64,000 nucleotides of DNA, taken from NCBI GenBank assembly GCA_965246905.1, contig CBDFFZ010000033.1, positions 1-64,000 of the forward strand. The letters run 5' to 3'. Position 1 is the first letter of the stretch; the number at the start of each line of letters is the position of its first letter. The notes beneath the pieces were generated by a model, which saw only the letters and a program-made list of their open reading frames with translations, had not been told where the DNA came from and made no database searches. Origin of the DNA: UBA1952 sp965246905 (lineage in GTDB: Bacteria > Bacteroidota > Bacteroidia > Chitinophagales > Chitinophagaceae). A program made the translations under genes and the position numbers. This document shows, in pieces, positions 1 to 8,538 of the stretch.

Positions 1-1
1 C

Positions 2-3000
2 CGCACGATCATCGAGGAAGGCCCGATGGGAATTGGCTTGTTTACCGGCAGGGATCTGGTAATTGACGTAGCAAACGATATGATCCTTACCCATTGGGGC
101 AAGAACCGCACGATCATAGGACGGCGCCTGGAGGATGCGCTGCCCGAGCTTAAAGGCCAGCCATTCCTGGATCTGCTGGATACGGTATATACCTCCGGAG
201 CTCCTTATAAAGGCGAAAGCATCCCGGCAACACTTGTATTCAATGGCGTTCCCGCCGTTCATTATTTCGATTTTATCTACAAGCCGCTCCGCAATTTATC
301 GGGCGATGTATATGGCATCATGGTGCTGTCTGTGGATGTTACCGAAAAGGTGCTGGCAAGCAGAACGCTGGTAGCAAGCGAGGTGCGCTTCCGCAGCCTT
401 GTAATGAATGCGCCGTTTGGAGTGGCCGTATATCGGGGAGCATCGCTCATTGCAGAAACGGTAAATGAAAAATCCCTGAGCCTGATGGGGGTAACTCGGG
501 AGGAAATGCAGGGCAGGCCGCTGTTTGAAGCGATGCCCCGGATAAGGAAAAGAATGGAGCCGGTGATCAGAGACGTTCTTCAATCGGGAGTGCCGGTGGA
601 AAGGAAAGAAGTACCTACCCCCGTGATCCGTGATGGAAAAGAAGAGATAGCCTACTTTAACTCTTTATGGACGCCCTACCAGGAAGGTGATGGCAGCATT
701 GGCGGTGTGATGGTGGTGGGCTATGAAGTAACAGAGCAGGTAAGGGCACGCAAGAAGATCGAGGAAAGCGAAAGCCAGATAAGGAGCCTCGTGGAAAGCG
801 CGCCTTTTCCCATTGGCGTATATACCGGCAGCGAAATGCGCATCCGGCTTGCCAATGAAAGCATTATCGGGGTATGGGGCAAGGGTAAGGATGTGATCGG
901 AAAACTTTATCGTGAGCTGCTCCCGGAGCTCGCAGATCAGGGCATTTTTGAGCAGATCGGCGAGGTGTATGCTACCGGTAAGCCTTTTCATAGCGGTACC
1001 CGCAAAGTAGTTGTTATAGTAAAAGGGGCGCCGCAGGCTTCTTATTTCAATTACAGCTTTACCCCGCTGTTCGATAGCGCAGGCAAAGTGTATGGGGTAA
1101 TGAATACCGCAGCAGACGTAACCATGCTGGAGACGGCCCGCCTTAAAGCAGAAGAAGCAGAGGCGAGGCTTCGAGGTATCATCGCTGCTGCACCTGCCGG
1201 CATAGGCCTCTTCGTGGGCAGCGATCTTATTATCGAAAACCCGAACCAGACGTTTATAGACATTATAGGCAAAGGCCCGGATATTACCGGCCTGCCCCTG
1301 CGCGAGGCCATGCCGGAGCTTCTTACCGAAGGGCAGCCTTTCCTTAAGATACTCGATGATGTATTTACTACCGGCGTGCCTTTTACATCACCAGCATCGC
1401 TGGTAAAGATCGTGCAGCATGGCGTACTCAATGATAACTACTACAATATTTCCTATACACCGCTCTACAATGCGGAGGGCAATATCTATGCCATCCTGGA
1501 TATTGCCATAGATGTAACTGCCCAGATAAAAGCGCAACAGCAGTTGGAGGAGAGCGAGCTATTTGCCCGCAACATTATTGATAACTCACCAGTGGCCAAA
1601 GTGGTTTTTACGGGCCACGATATGGTGATCTCCATTGTGAACCAGAATATGCTGGCACTGCTCGGGCGGGATGAAAAAATCATAGGGAAGCCCTTTATGG
1701 AAGCTATGCCGGAGCTTGTATCCACTCCGCTGATGGACCGGCTACGCCATGTATTCACCACCGGTGAAACCTACTACCAGCCGGAGGAGAAAATAGATCT
1801 TATAAAGTTTGGCGAGCCCTACACCGGCTACTACAACTATATCTATAAAGCATTGCGCAATACCGCAGGCGGGATATACGGGGTAATGACAACCGCAACA
1901 GAAGTAACTGACCAAGTAGAAGCAAGGCAGCAACTGGAAGAAGCAGAGTTGAATCTTCGTGGTGCAATAGAGCTGGCACAATTGGGCACCTGGAGTATAG
2001 ATGGAGCTACCAATAGCCTTACTTATTCAAACAGGCTGATCGAATGGTTTGGCTACGACCCTGCCGCGCAGGACTACAGCAAGGTAATCCCGATACTCGA
2101 AGAGGACGATCAGGAACGGATAGCCGTTGCAGTTGCAAAAGCCTTCGATCCGGCTTCGGGTGGTATATACGATGAAGTCTTTACCGTAATCCATCCGCAT
2201 ACCGGCCAGCGGAGGATACTGCATGCACAAGGCAAAGCCATATTCGGCCCGGATGGCCATGTCATCCGTATGAACGGTACCGCGCAGGATATAACCATCC
2301 AGCGGGAGCTGCAGCTTGCCTTAGAGCAACAGGTGCAGGAGCGCACTGAAGAGCTGGCATCAACCAATGAAGAGCTGCAGGCTATGAATGAAGAGCTGGC
2401 AGCCACAAACGAGGAGCTTGCAGAAGCCAATACAAGCCTCACGCATTCGAATGAGGAGCTGGCGCAATATGCCTACGTAGCCAGCCACGATCTACAAGAG
2501 CCGCTGCGCAAAATCCGCATCTTCTCCGATATGCTCACCAAGCAGGAATCAATGGCTCCTGCGCAAATGCAGACGGTGCAAAAAATAAGCGGGGCAGCCG
2601 GCCGCATGAGTATGCTCATCAATGACCTGCTGGAGTTTTCCCGCCTGCTAAAATCGGAAACCCTGATGCGGCCTATTGAGCTCAATGTGATACTCAATGC
2701 GGTGATCAATGATTTTGAGCTTGTAATCAAAGAGCGGGAAGCGCAGATCGAAATCGCTGTGCTGCCGGTAATTGAAGCCGTAGGCCTGCAGATGAACCAG
2801 CTTTTCTACAACCTGCTCAGCAATTCCCTCAAATTTATTGCGCCGGATGTAGTGCCGCATATACGCGTGGCTGTTACAGTGCTCACGGCGCTTGATGTAA
2901 GCAGGTATATTGGAAAACCCCTCCCTTTCAGCGAATATTACGACATCACTTTTACAGACAATGGCATAGGCTTCGAAGCAAAGTATGCGGAGCAGATTTT

Positions 3001-3211
3001 TGAAGTATTCAAGCGGTTGCACGGGCGCGAGGCTTATCAGGGCTCTGGCATAGGCCTGGCACTTTGCCGCCGCATTGCCGCCAATCACCACGGGCATTTA
3101 TATGCCGATTCCAATCCGGGCGAAGGCACAACTTTCCATATTATTTTACCGGCGCAGCAAAGCCAGTCCTATTGGGCGGCACATGAAACCTACAACCTTA
3201 TTCCATCATAA
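2..3211 (+). CDS. Multi-PAS sensor histidine kinase (5' end cut by window edge)
   Basis: The reading frame is open to the left edge, so the N-terminus is missing; the first ATG inside the window is at 26 but lies within a PAS domain. Five consecutive PAS domains of about 125 residues share a pattern of G-x-PL-x-EAMPEL, then a TG-x-P turn, then a YY/F-N/D-x-x-YxPL strand and an IYG..DVTxQV end; a sixth PAS with a PAC-like end follows. A Glu/Asn-rich coiled coil (repeated NEEL) leads into the HisKA box ASHDLQEPLRK (His about 821 counted from the ATG at 26) and a HATPase with an N box, DNGIGF and GSGIGLAL. No membrane segment or receiver is visible, so it is a soluble sensor. It probably works with the receiver gene that starts 22 bp downstream. 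The HisKA box nearly matches that of the kinase at 6193-7446. Confidence 0.93.
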   Translation, partial: RTIIEEGPMGIGLFTGRDLVIDVANDMILTHWGKNRTIIGRRLEDALPELKGQPFLDLLDTVYTSGAPYKGESIPATLVFNGVPAVHYFDFIYKPLRNLSGDVYGIMVLSVDVTEKVLASRTLVASEVRFRSLVMNAPFGVAVYRGASLIAETVNEKSLSLMGVTREEMQGRPLFEAMPRIRKRMEPVIRDVLQSGVPVERKEVPTPVIRDGKEEIAYFNSLWTPYQEGDGSIGGVMVVGYEVTEQVRARKKIEESESQIRSLVESAPFPIGVYTGSEMRIRLANESIIGVWGKGKDVIGKLYRELLPELADQGIFEQIGEVYATGKPFHSGTRKVVVIVKGAPQASYFNYSFTPLFDSAGKVYGVMNTAADVTMLETARLKAEEAEARLRGIIAAAPAGIGLFVGSDLIIENPNQTFIDIIGKGPDITGLPLREAMPELLTEGQPFLKILDDVFTTGVPFTSPASLVKIVQHGVLNDNYYNISYTPLYNAEGNIYAILDIAIDVTAQIKAQQQLEESELFARNIIDNSPVAKVVFTGHDMVISIVNQNMLALLGRDEKIIGKPFMEAMPELVSTPLMDRLRHVFTTGETYYQPEEKIDLIKFGEPYTGYYNYIYKALRNTAGGIYGVMTTATEVTDQVEARQQLEEAELNLRGAIELAQLGTWSIDGATNSLTYSNRLIEWFGYDPAAQDYSKVIPILEEDDQERIAVAVAKAFDPASGGIYDEVFTVIHPHTGQRRILHAQGKAIFGPDGHVIRMNGTAQDITIQRELQLALEQQVQERTEELASTNEELQAMNEELAATNEELAEANTSLTHSNEELAQYAYVASHDLQEPLRKIRIFSDMLTKQESMAPAQMQTVQKISGAAGRMSMLINDLLEFSRLLKSETLMRPIELNVILNAVINDFELVIKEREAQIEIAVLPVIEAVGLQMNQLFYNLLSNSLKFIAPDVVPHIRVAVTVLTALDVSRYIGKPLPFSEYYDITFTDNGIGFEAKYAEQIFEVFKRLHGREAYQGSGIGLALCRRIAANHHGHLYADSNPGEGTTFHIILPAQQSQSYWAAHETYNLIPS

Positions 3212-3232
3212 GCACAACACATACACACAACT

Positions 3233-3679
3233 ATGGCATTACATGGCCCGATCCTGATTATAGAAGATGATGCTGATGATACGGAAGTGATCAGCGCAGC
3301 TATCAAAGAACTTGGAGCAGAGAATGCTCTTCTTAAATTTACGAATGCTGAGGAAGCGCTCGAGTATTTGCTACGCACCACCGATAGACCTTTATTTATT
3401 CTTTGCGATGTAATGATGCCGCGGCTAAATGGCCTGGACCTGCTAAAGCAGATTTCATTAAATGAATACTTAAAAAAGAAAGCTATTCCTTTCATTTTCT
3501 TTACGAATGCGGCAGGGCAGGAAATAGTGGATGAAGCCTATTTGCTGGGTGTACAGGGCTTCTTTAAAAAAGCCGGCAGTTTTAACGTGATGAAGGAGCA
3601 GCTCTATGCTATCCTCATGTACTGGAACCGCTGCCTGCATCCCAATTCCGGGCTTGGCGGGCACCCTTCCGAAAGCTGA
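3233..3679 (+). CDS. Single-domain response regulator (CheY-like receiver)
   Basis: This 148-residue protein is only a receiver domain. The acidic pair is in LIIEDDADD near the N-terminus, the phospho-acceptor is Asp59 in ILCDVMMP, the conserved Thr is in FFTNA and the Lys is in GFFKKAG. There is no output domain, so it acts by protein contact or in a phosphorelay. It starts 22 bp after the multi-PAS kinase and very likely forms an operon with it. Small receivers with this DVMMPRLNGLDLL pattern commonly pair with soluble PAS or phytochrome-like kinases (family knowledge). Whether it also receives phosphate from the kinase at 6193 is inference. Confidence 0.92.
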   Translation: MALHGPILIIEDDADDTEVISAAIKELGAENALLKFTNAEEALEYLLRTTDRPLFILCDVMMPRLNGLDLLKQISLNEYLKKKAIPFIFFTNAAGQEIVDEAYLLGVQGFFKKAGSFNVMKEQLYAILMYWNRCLHPNSGLGGHPSES

Positions 3680-3811
3680 AAGAACGGAGGGTATTTGGAA
3701 AGCACAAGCGCAATCCCATAGAACACTACCTTTTATTCAATTTATTTGCACTCAACTAATTAAGCTACGCGAAAATTTATTCCCGTAGAAGCACACGCAT
3801 ATTACCGACAC

Positions 3812-5530
3812 ATGCCAGCAAAGCACAAGGAGAAAGAAAAAAATAGTACAGCGCATACTATGCTGCAAAAATCGCCTACCGGCATTGCCGGCCTGGATGA
3901 AATAACCGGTGGTGGCTTGCCGAAAGGCCGGCCTACATTAATATGCGGGGCTGCCGGGTGCGGCAAAACGCTTTTTGCCATGGAGTACCTTGTGCATGGA
4001 GCGCTGCAATTTGGTGAGCCGGGTGTATTCATCGCTTTTGAAGAGAAAGCCGAAGAGCTCATTTTAAACGTTGCTTCCCTGGGCTACGACCTCGCTAAGA
4101 TGCAGGCCGCCAAGCTCCTGAAGATCGACTATGTGCATATTGATCGCGGCGAGATCGAAGAGACCGGTGAGTATGATCTTGAAGGTCTGTTTATCCGCAT
4201 CGGCTATGCCATCGATACCATTGGCGCAAAGCGCGTAGTGCTCGATGCCATCGAAAATCTGTTCAGTGGCTTAGAGAATGAAGGCATCCTGCGTATGGAG
4301 CTGCGCCGCCTCTTTACTTTCCTTAAAGATAAAGGCGTAACGGCGGTAATTACCGGCGAGCGTGGCGGCGGTGCCCTAACCCGCCATGGCCTTGAAGAAT
4401 ATGTAAGCGACTGCGTTATACTGCTCGATCACCGTGTTAGCAACCAGATATCCACCCGCCTCCTCAGGATCGTAAAATACCGCGGCTCCGTACATGGCAC
4501 CAATGAGTACCCATTCCTGATCGATGAGGAAGGCATCTCCATCCTGCCCATTACCTCATTGATGCTGAACCGGGAAGGCTCGGCAGAGCGTGTATCCACC
4601 GGTGTACCCTCGCTGGATCATATGCTGGGCGGCAAAGGATATTATCGTGGAGCATCCATCCTTATATCCGGCACTGCGGGTACCGGAAAAACCAGCCTTG
4701 CAGGGATGTTTGCCGCAGAGACCTGCCGCAATAAAGAGCGCGTACTTTACTTCGCTTTTGAAGAATCGCCGCAGCAGATCATCCGCAACATGGCTTCGAT
4801 CGGTGTGGCGCTACAACCTTTTGTGGATAGTAACCTGCTGCAGTTTCATGCCTCCCGGCCTACACTCAATGGGTTAGAGATGCACCTCATGCACATCCAT
4901 AAGCAGGTAAAAGAATTTAAGCCATCCACGGTGATCTTGGATCCTATCACCAACCTCATTACCGTTGGGGTATTTGCAGAAGTAAGGAGCATGCTCATCC
5001 GCCTTATCGACTTTCTCCAGTCTGAAGGTATTACGGTAATGCTCACGGCCCTCAGCCTTAACGCAGTGCTTCATGACCAGACGGATGAGAGCATATCCTC
5101 CATGGTGGATTCCTGGATCATGGTACGCGATATAGAAAGCAATGGGGAGCGCAACCGCGGGCTGTATGTAATGAAAAGCCGCGGCATGAACCACTCCAAC
5201 CAGGTGCGCGAATTCGTGATCTCGGATGATGGCCTGGAATTAGTAGATGTATATCTTGGTATTGATGGAGTATTGATCGGATCCGCCCGCCAGGCGCAGC
5301 AAATGCTGGAAGAAACCAGCCAGGTGATCCGTACACATTCCGCAACACGCAAGAATAAAGAGATTGAGCGTAAGCGTGCCGTGCTGCAGGCAAAGATCAG
5401 CAGCCTGCAGGAAGAATTTGAGTCGATAAAGGATGAGCTCAACAGGAGCTTTGTTGAAGAAGAACTGCGTAAAGAAGTAGCAAACAAGAATAGAGATGCC
5501 CTTACGAAAAGCAGGCATAATGGCAAATAA
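3812..5530 (+). CDS. kaiC: KaiC-like double-RecA ATPase/autokinase
   Basis: A 572-residue two-domain KaiC homologue. The CI Walker A is GAAGCGKT with Lys52-Thr53 and the CI catalytic Glu pair is Glu77-Glu78, matching S. elongatus KaiC numbering exactly. The CII Walker A is GTAGTGKT with Lys293-Thr294 and its Glu pair is Glu317-Glu318. The autophosphorylation segment reads TDESISS, giving Thr424, Ser429 and Ser430 where cyanobacterial KaiC has Thr426, Ser431 and Thr432. The C-terminal 70 or so residues are a charged, probably coiled-coil tail longer than in cyanobacteria. Two kaiB genes and a kinase follow; kaiA is absent. Family knowledge: KaiC hexamers hydrolyse ATP and phosphorylate themselves. 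The role here (timing, stress or light response) cannot be told from sequence. Confidence 0.95.
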   Translation: MPAKHKEKEKNSTAHTMLQKSPTGIAGLDEITGGGLPKGRPTLICGAAGCGKTLFAMEYLVHGALQFGEPGVFIAFEEKAEELILNVASLGYDLAKMQAAKLLKIDYVHIDRGEIEETGEYDLEGLFIRIGYAIDTIGAKRVVLDAIENLFSGLENEGILRMELRRLFTFLKDKGVTAVITGERGGGALTRHGLEEYVSDCVILLDHRVSNQISTRLLRIVKYRGSVHGTNEYPFLIDEEGISILPITSLMLNREGSAERVSTGVPSLDHMLGGKGYYRGASILISGTAGTGKTSLAGMFAAETCRNKERVLYFAFEESPQQIIRNMASIGVALQPFVDSNLLQFHASRPTLNGLEMHLMHIHKQVKEFKPSTVILDPITNLITVGVFAEVRSMLIRLIDFLQSEGITVMLTALSLNAVLHDQTDESISSMVDSWIMVRDIESNGERNRGLYVMKSRGMNHSNQVREFVISDDGLELVDVYLGIDGVLIGSARQAQQMLEETSQVIRTHSATRKNKEIERKRAVLQAKISSLQEEFESIKDELNRSFVEEELRKEVANKNRDALTKSRHNGK

Positions 5531-5549
5531 ACAGGATCAATAAGTTGCT

Positions 5550-5852
5550 ATGAATGAAGAACCAACAAAAACATACGAGCTACGGCTCTATATAGCCGGC
5601 CAGACGGCCAAATCAGTCGCGGCGCTGGCCAACCTTAGGCGATATTGCGAAACACACCTTAAAGGCCAGTATCAGCTTGAAATAATAGACCTCCTGCTAC
5701 AGCCGCAGCTTGCAGAAGGGGATCAGATCCTGGCTGTGCCTACGCTCGTGCGTAAAGTGCCTTCACCAATCCGGAAAATAATAGGTGATCTTTCCAACGA
5801 AGAAAAAGTATTGGTAGGTCTTAACATCCGCCCTGTAAGTACCCGTGCATGA
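5550..5852 (+). CDS. kaiB: KaiB-like protein, first copy
   Basis: A 100-residue protein with the KaiB/thioredoxin-like fold signature: a YELRLYIAGQT first strand, a helix with Ser/Ala-rich turns, an LEIIDLL second strand, and the cis-proline loop AVPTLVRK followed by IIGDLS. Length and pattern match KaiB. It starts 19 bp after kaiC and its stop overlaps the start of the second copy by 4 bp (ATGA), so translation is probably coupled. Family knowledge: KaiB binds the CI ring of phosphorylated KaiC after switching fold. It shares only moderate identity with the second copy, so the two probably have different partners or affinities (inference). Confidence 0.92.
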   Translation: MNEEPTKTYELRLYIAGQTAKSVAALANLRRYCETHLKGQYQLEIIDLLLQPQLAEGDQILAVPTLVRKVPSPIRKIIGDLSNEEKVLVGLNIRPVSTRA

Positions 5853-6166
5853 GCAGTGATGGAGTAAATATAGCCCCGCTACGGCCCCATCAGTATGAGC
5901 TGTGCCTGTATATAACAGGGGCTTCCCCCAACTCCGCGCGTGCTATCGAAAACATCAACGTTATTTGCGCGCAATACCTGTCCGGCAACTATACACTCAG
6001 CATTATAGATGTGCATCAGGAACCCGAAGCCGCCGCCCGCGAGCAGATCATTGCACTGCCGCTGCTGGTAAAGAAAGGCCCGCTGCCGGAGCGCCGCCTT
6101 ATAGGAGATCTGAGCGATACGCAGAAAGTACTGTATGCGCTCGGCATTCAACATTCAACTATCTAA
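5849..6166 (+). CDS. kaiB: KaiB-like protein, second copy
   Basis: A 105-residue KaiB-family protein: YELCLYITGASPNS first strand, YTLSIIDVHQEP second strand, then ALPLLVKKGPLPERRLIGDLSDTQKVL around the conserved cis-proline. The start overlaps the upstream kaiB stop by 4 bp and the histidine kinase begins about 26 bp downstream. It is in the same operon as kaiC. Tandem, diverged KaiB proteins next to KaiC and a kinase are a recurrent arrangement outside cyanobacteria (family knowledge); a specific role for each copy is not known from this sequence. Confidence 0.92.
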   Translation: MSSDGVNIAPLRPHQYELCLYITGASPNSARAIENINVICAQYLSGNYTLSIIDVHQEPEAAAREQIIALPLLVKKGPLPERRLIGDLSDTQKVLYALGIQHSTI

Positions 6167-6192
6167 AGGGATTTTTTGTGGACGCGGGGAAG

Positions 6193-7446
6193 ATGACATA
6201 TGATGAGCTGCTAAAAGCATATACCCGGCTGTGCGCCGAGCATACAGAAATGGGCTGGCAGCTCGAGGAAGCCAGGGAAACCGTACACGCCATACGTACA
6301 GGCCAGGTGGATGCGCTCGTAGTACAAACCGAAGCCGGCAATGAGCTTTACTCCCTCAAAACCGCAGACCAGACCTACCGCGTGTTCATCGAAAAGATGA
6401 ATGAAGGGGCGCTCACGCTCAATGAGTCGGGCATCATCCTCTACTGCAATTCGCAATTCGCAAAAATGGCCGGCATACCGCTCTCGAAGGTAATTGGCCG
6501 TGAGCTTTCTTCCTTTTTTACGGAGGAATACCAGCAGGAGTATAAAAATTTTTTCCGCGATGGCTGGGATGGCGATACCCGCCTCGAGGCACCCATAAAG
6601 GGTATGGACAGGCTTGTGCCCTGCCAGCTTTCTATTACCAGCCTTCCGCTTTCGGGCGCTACATCGCTCAGCGTTATTCTCACAGATCTTTCTTACCAGA
6701 AGGAGGTGCAGGGCCTGCTCAAATCAAATAATGACCGCCTTGAAGTAAGCAACCAAGCATTGGAGAAGAGCAACCTGGATCTCCAGCACTTCGCCTCCGT
6801 TGCATCTCATGATCTGCAGGAGCCGCTGCGCAAAATGGAGATCTTCAGCAATATGCTCAAGCGCAACCTGGGCACTGAAATAGGGGATGAATCGGCAGTT
6901 TATTTAGAGAAGATCATTATTTCGGCAAGCCGGATGAAACGTCTCATCTCCGATGTGCTCAGCTATACCCGCCTCGATGCGGGGCGCCCGGAACCGGAGG
7001 ATGTAGACCTCAATGAGCTACTTGCCGAAATAGCGGAGGATTTTGAAATAGTAATCGAAGAGAAAAGCGCACAGCTTGAAATAGGCACGTTGCCGGTAGT
7101 AAAGGCGGCGCGCGGGCAGATGCGGCAGGTATTTCAAAACATTATCTCCAATGCCCTGAAATTCTCCAAGCCCGGCGTAGCGCCACATATTACCATACAA
7201 CAAGCTGCCGGTACCGAAGGCTACTGTTCCATCGCCATAGCGGATAACGGTATTGGCTTTGAGGTGCAATACGCCACCCGGATATTCTCGCTTTTTCAGC
7301 GGCTCAATACGAAAGATAAATATGAGGGCTCCGGCATTGGCCTGGCCGTTTCCAAAAAGATTATCGAGGCGCACCGGGGCACCATCCGTGTGGAGAGCAT
7401 ACCCGGCAGCGGCAGTAAATTTTACATAAACATTCCCTGCGGGTAA
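6193..7446 (+). CDS. PAS sensor histidine kinase of the kai cluster
   Basis: About 417 residues. An N-terminal helix of the type EEARETVHAIRTGQVDALVV precedes one PAS domain (DQTYRVFIEKMNEGALTL onward), a short coiled coil, a HisKA box SVASHDLQEPLRK with His206, and a HATPase with N box NIISNALKFSK, DNGIGF and GSGIGLAV. No membrane segments are seen. The chosen start is ATG 6193; a GTG at 6178, behind AAAGGG, would add five residues. It lies 26 bp after kaiB, so it is the likely output or input kinase of the Kai proteins, by analogy with SasA, although SasA carries its own KaiB-like domain and this protein does not. The HisKA region closely resembles that of the kinase at 2-3211. Confidence 0.92.
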   Translation: MTYDELLKAYTRLCAEHTEMGWQLEEARETVHAIRTGQVDALVVQTEAGNELYSLKTADQTYRVFIEKMNEGALTLNESGIILYCNSQFAKMAGIPLSKVIGRELSSFFTEEYQQEYKNFFRDGWDGDTRLEAPIKGMDRLVPCQLSITSLPLSGATSLSVILTDLSYQKEVQGLLKSNNDRLEVSNQALEKSNLDLQHFASVASHDLQEPLRKMEIFSNMLKRNLGTEIGDESAVYLEKIIISASRMKRLISDVLSYTRLDAGRPEPEDVDLNELLAEIAEDFEIVIEEKSAQLEIGTLPVVKAARGQMRQVFQNIISNALKFSKPGVAPHITIQQAAGTEGYCSIAIADNGIGFEVQYATRIFSLFQRLNTKDKYEGSGIGLAVSKKIIEAHRGTIRVESIPGSGSKFYINIPCG

Positions 7447-7531
7447 TTTTTTTGAATAATGCTGCTGGCCCGTAATCCTATAATTAAGCCAGTCAGAAAA
7501 CGGGCATGTAAGCAACCCCGGCCTCACTGAA

Positions 7532-7774
7532 TCAATGCCGCCCTGCCTCGTGCTCAATGGCATCGCTGACAGCGAGCACCAGCCCATCTGGTATATTTGG
7601 AGCATCGCCCGGTATAATATCAAAACGATCCAGCTCGCTCCACTTCATGAAAAAGCGCGGGTAGCCGGAAATATTGACCTCATAATGCATCCCGTTTTTT
7701 CGAAGGGCAGGCAGGATAACTGCACTGAGTATGCGGCCATCGTAGGGAATGGTGGTGGTAAAGTTTTGAGGCAT
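7532..7774 (-). CDS. Small protein of unknown function
   Basis: An 80-residue reading frame starting MPQNFTTTIPYDGRIL and continuing with mixed strand-like and acidic segments (NISGYPRFFMKWSELDRFDII). It has no signal peptide or membrane helix. It is compositionally like a real soluble protein, whereas the overlapping + strand frame at 7535-7912 is Ile/Cys/His-rich with no plausible start. It points toward the end of the kai-cluster kinase, convergent with it. I do not recognise the family. Confidence 0.6.
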   Translation of the reverse strand: MPQNFTTTIPYDGRILSAVILPALRKNGMHYEVNISGYPRFFMKWSELDRFDIIPGDAPNIPDGLVLAVSDAIEHEAGRH

Positions 7775-8256
7775 TTATTGAGGTGGGAATATACCGCATC
7801 AAAGATATGGGTTGTGATAGCCCTTGCCCTGCAAAGCCATCCTGAAATAAATATTACCAAAATAGATTGCCCCGGATTTTTGGAGCATAATGCGGGCAGC
7901 ATGATCTCCTAAGCCAAATATATACCAAAAAATCCACCTGATAAGCAGGCGCTAACGCCCTTTGGATAATAATTTTTTCTATTCCAGTTATCTCTTACCC
8001 AAACTACCTGAAAATTAATTTCTGCTATTTCACCGCACTATTAATTCATTTTCATGTGTTTAGGATTCCGGCAGCTTATTGCGCAAAAATTATTTTAAAA
8101 ATATTTCAATCAACAATGAGTTTGGCAAGATAATTGCGGTAGTAATAGGTAGCGCTCTTCCTCTTAAACTATCCCCTTGTGCTGCTATTTATTTTTACAT
8201 GCATCCCGCACGTCTGCCCGTGCTGCCGCGGTTCCCCCTAATCATTTTTACATCGG
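7775..8256. other. Gene-free stretch before the 21-bp array
   Basis: About 480 bp with A+T-rich runs and no convincing reading frame, RNA gene or terminator. The only long frame (8079-8537, non-ATG start) is explained by the periodic array that follows. Confidence 0.5.
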
Positions 8257-8466
8257 CCTCAAGGACTGAGGCCGATCCCTCAGTGGCTGAGGCCGAAGTC
8301 CTGGTCATCGGGGCCGAAGCCTCGACTATCGAGGCCGATCCCCCGGGCGCTGAGGCCGAAGCCCCGATGACCGGGGCCGATCCCCCAACCATCGGGGCTT
8401 CGGCCTCAGAGACCGGGGCCGAAGCCTCAGCAGTTGAGGCCGAAGCCTCGACTACCGGGAACTTTG
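8257..8466. repeat. Tandem array of ten 21-bp hairpin units
   Basis: Ten units begin at exactly 8257, 8278, 8299, 8320, 8341, 8362, 8383, 8404, 8425 and 8446. Each has the form CCTC/CCCC, 7 to 9 variable bases, then GAGG/GGGG and CCGAWS, so each unit can fold as a small hairpin (for example CCTCGACTATCGAGG). The arms vary partly in step: CCTC with GAGG, CCCC with GGGG. The spacing never slips. Because 21 is a multiple of three and no stop occurs, both strands stay open across it (heptapeptide-like EAEASTx on +). It sits about 75 bp upstream of the gene at 8539. Confidence 0.9.
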
Positions 8467-8538
8467 CACGCAGGCATCCATCCTGTATTGAAACAATTAT
8501 AAACACTCATTCAACTCATTTTTTTAAGACCATCTAAT

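Noticed and set aside
3812..7446. KaiA or a full cyanobacterial clock
   Set aside because: No KaiA-like frame is present in the window, and no output regulator such as RpaA; only kaiC, two kaiB and a kinase are supported.
8079..8537. 152-codon frame across the 21-bp array
   Set aside because: Non-ATG start and open only because of the 21-bp period; the opposite strand is equally open.
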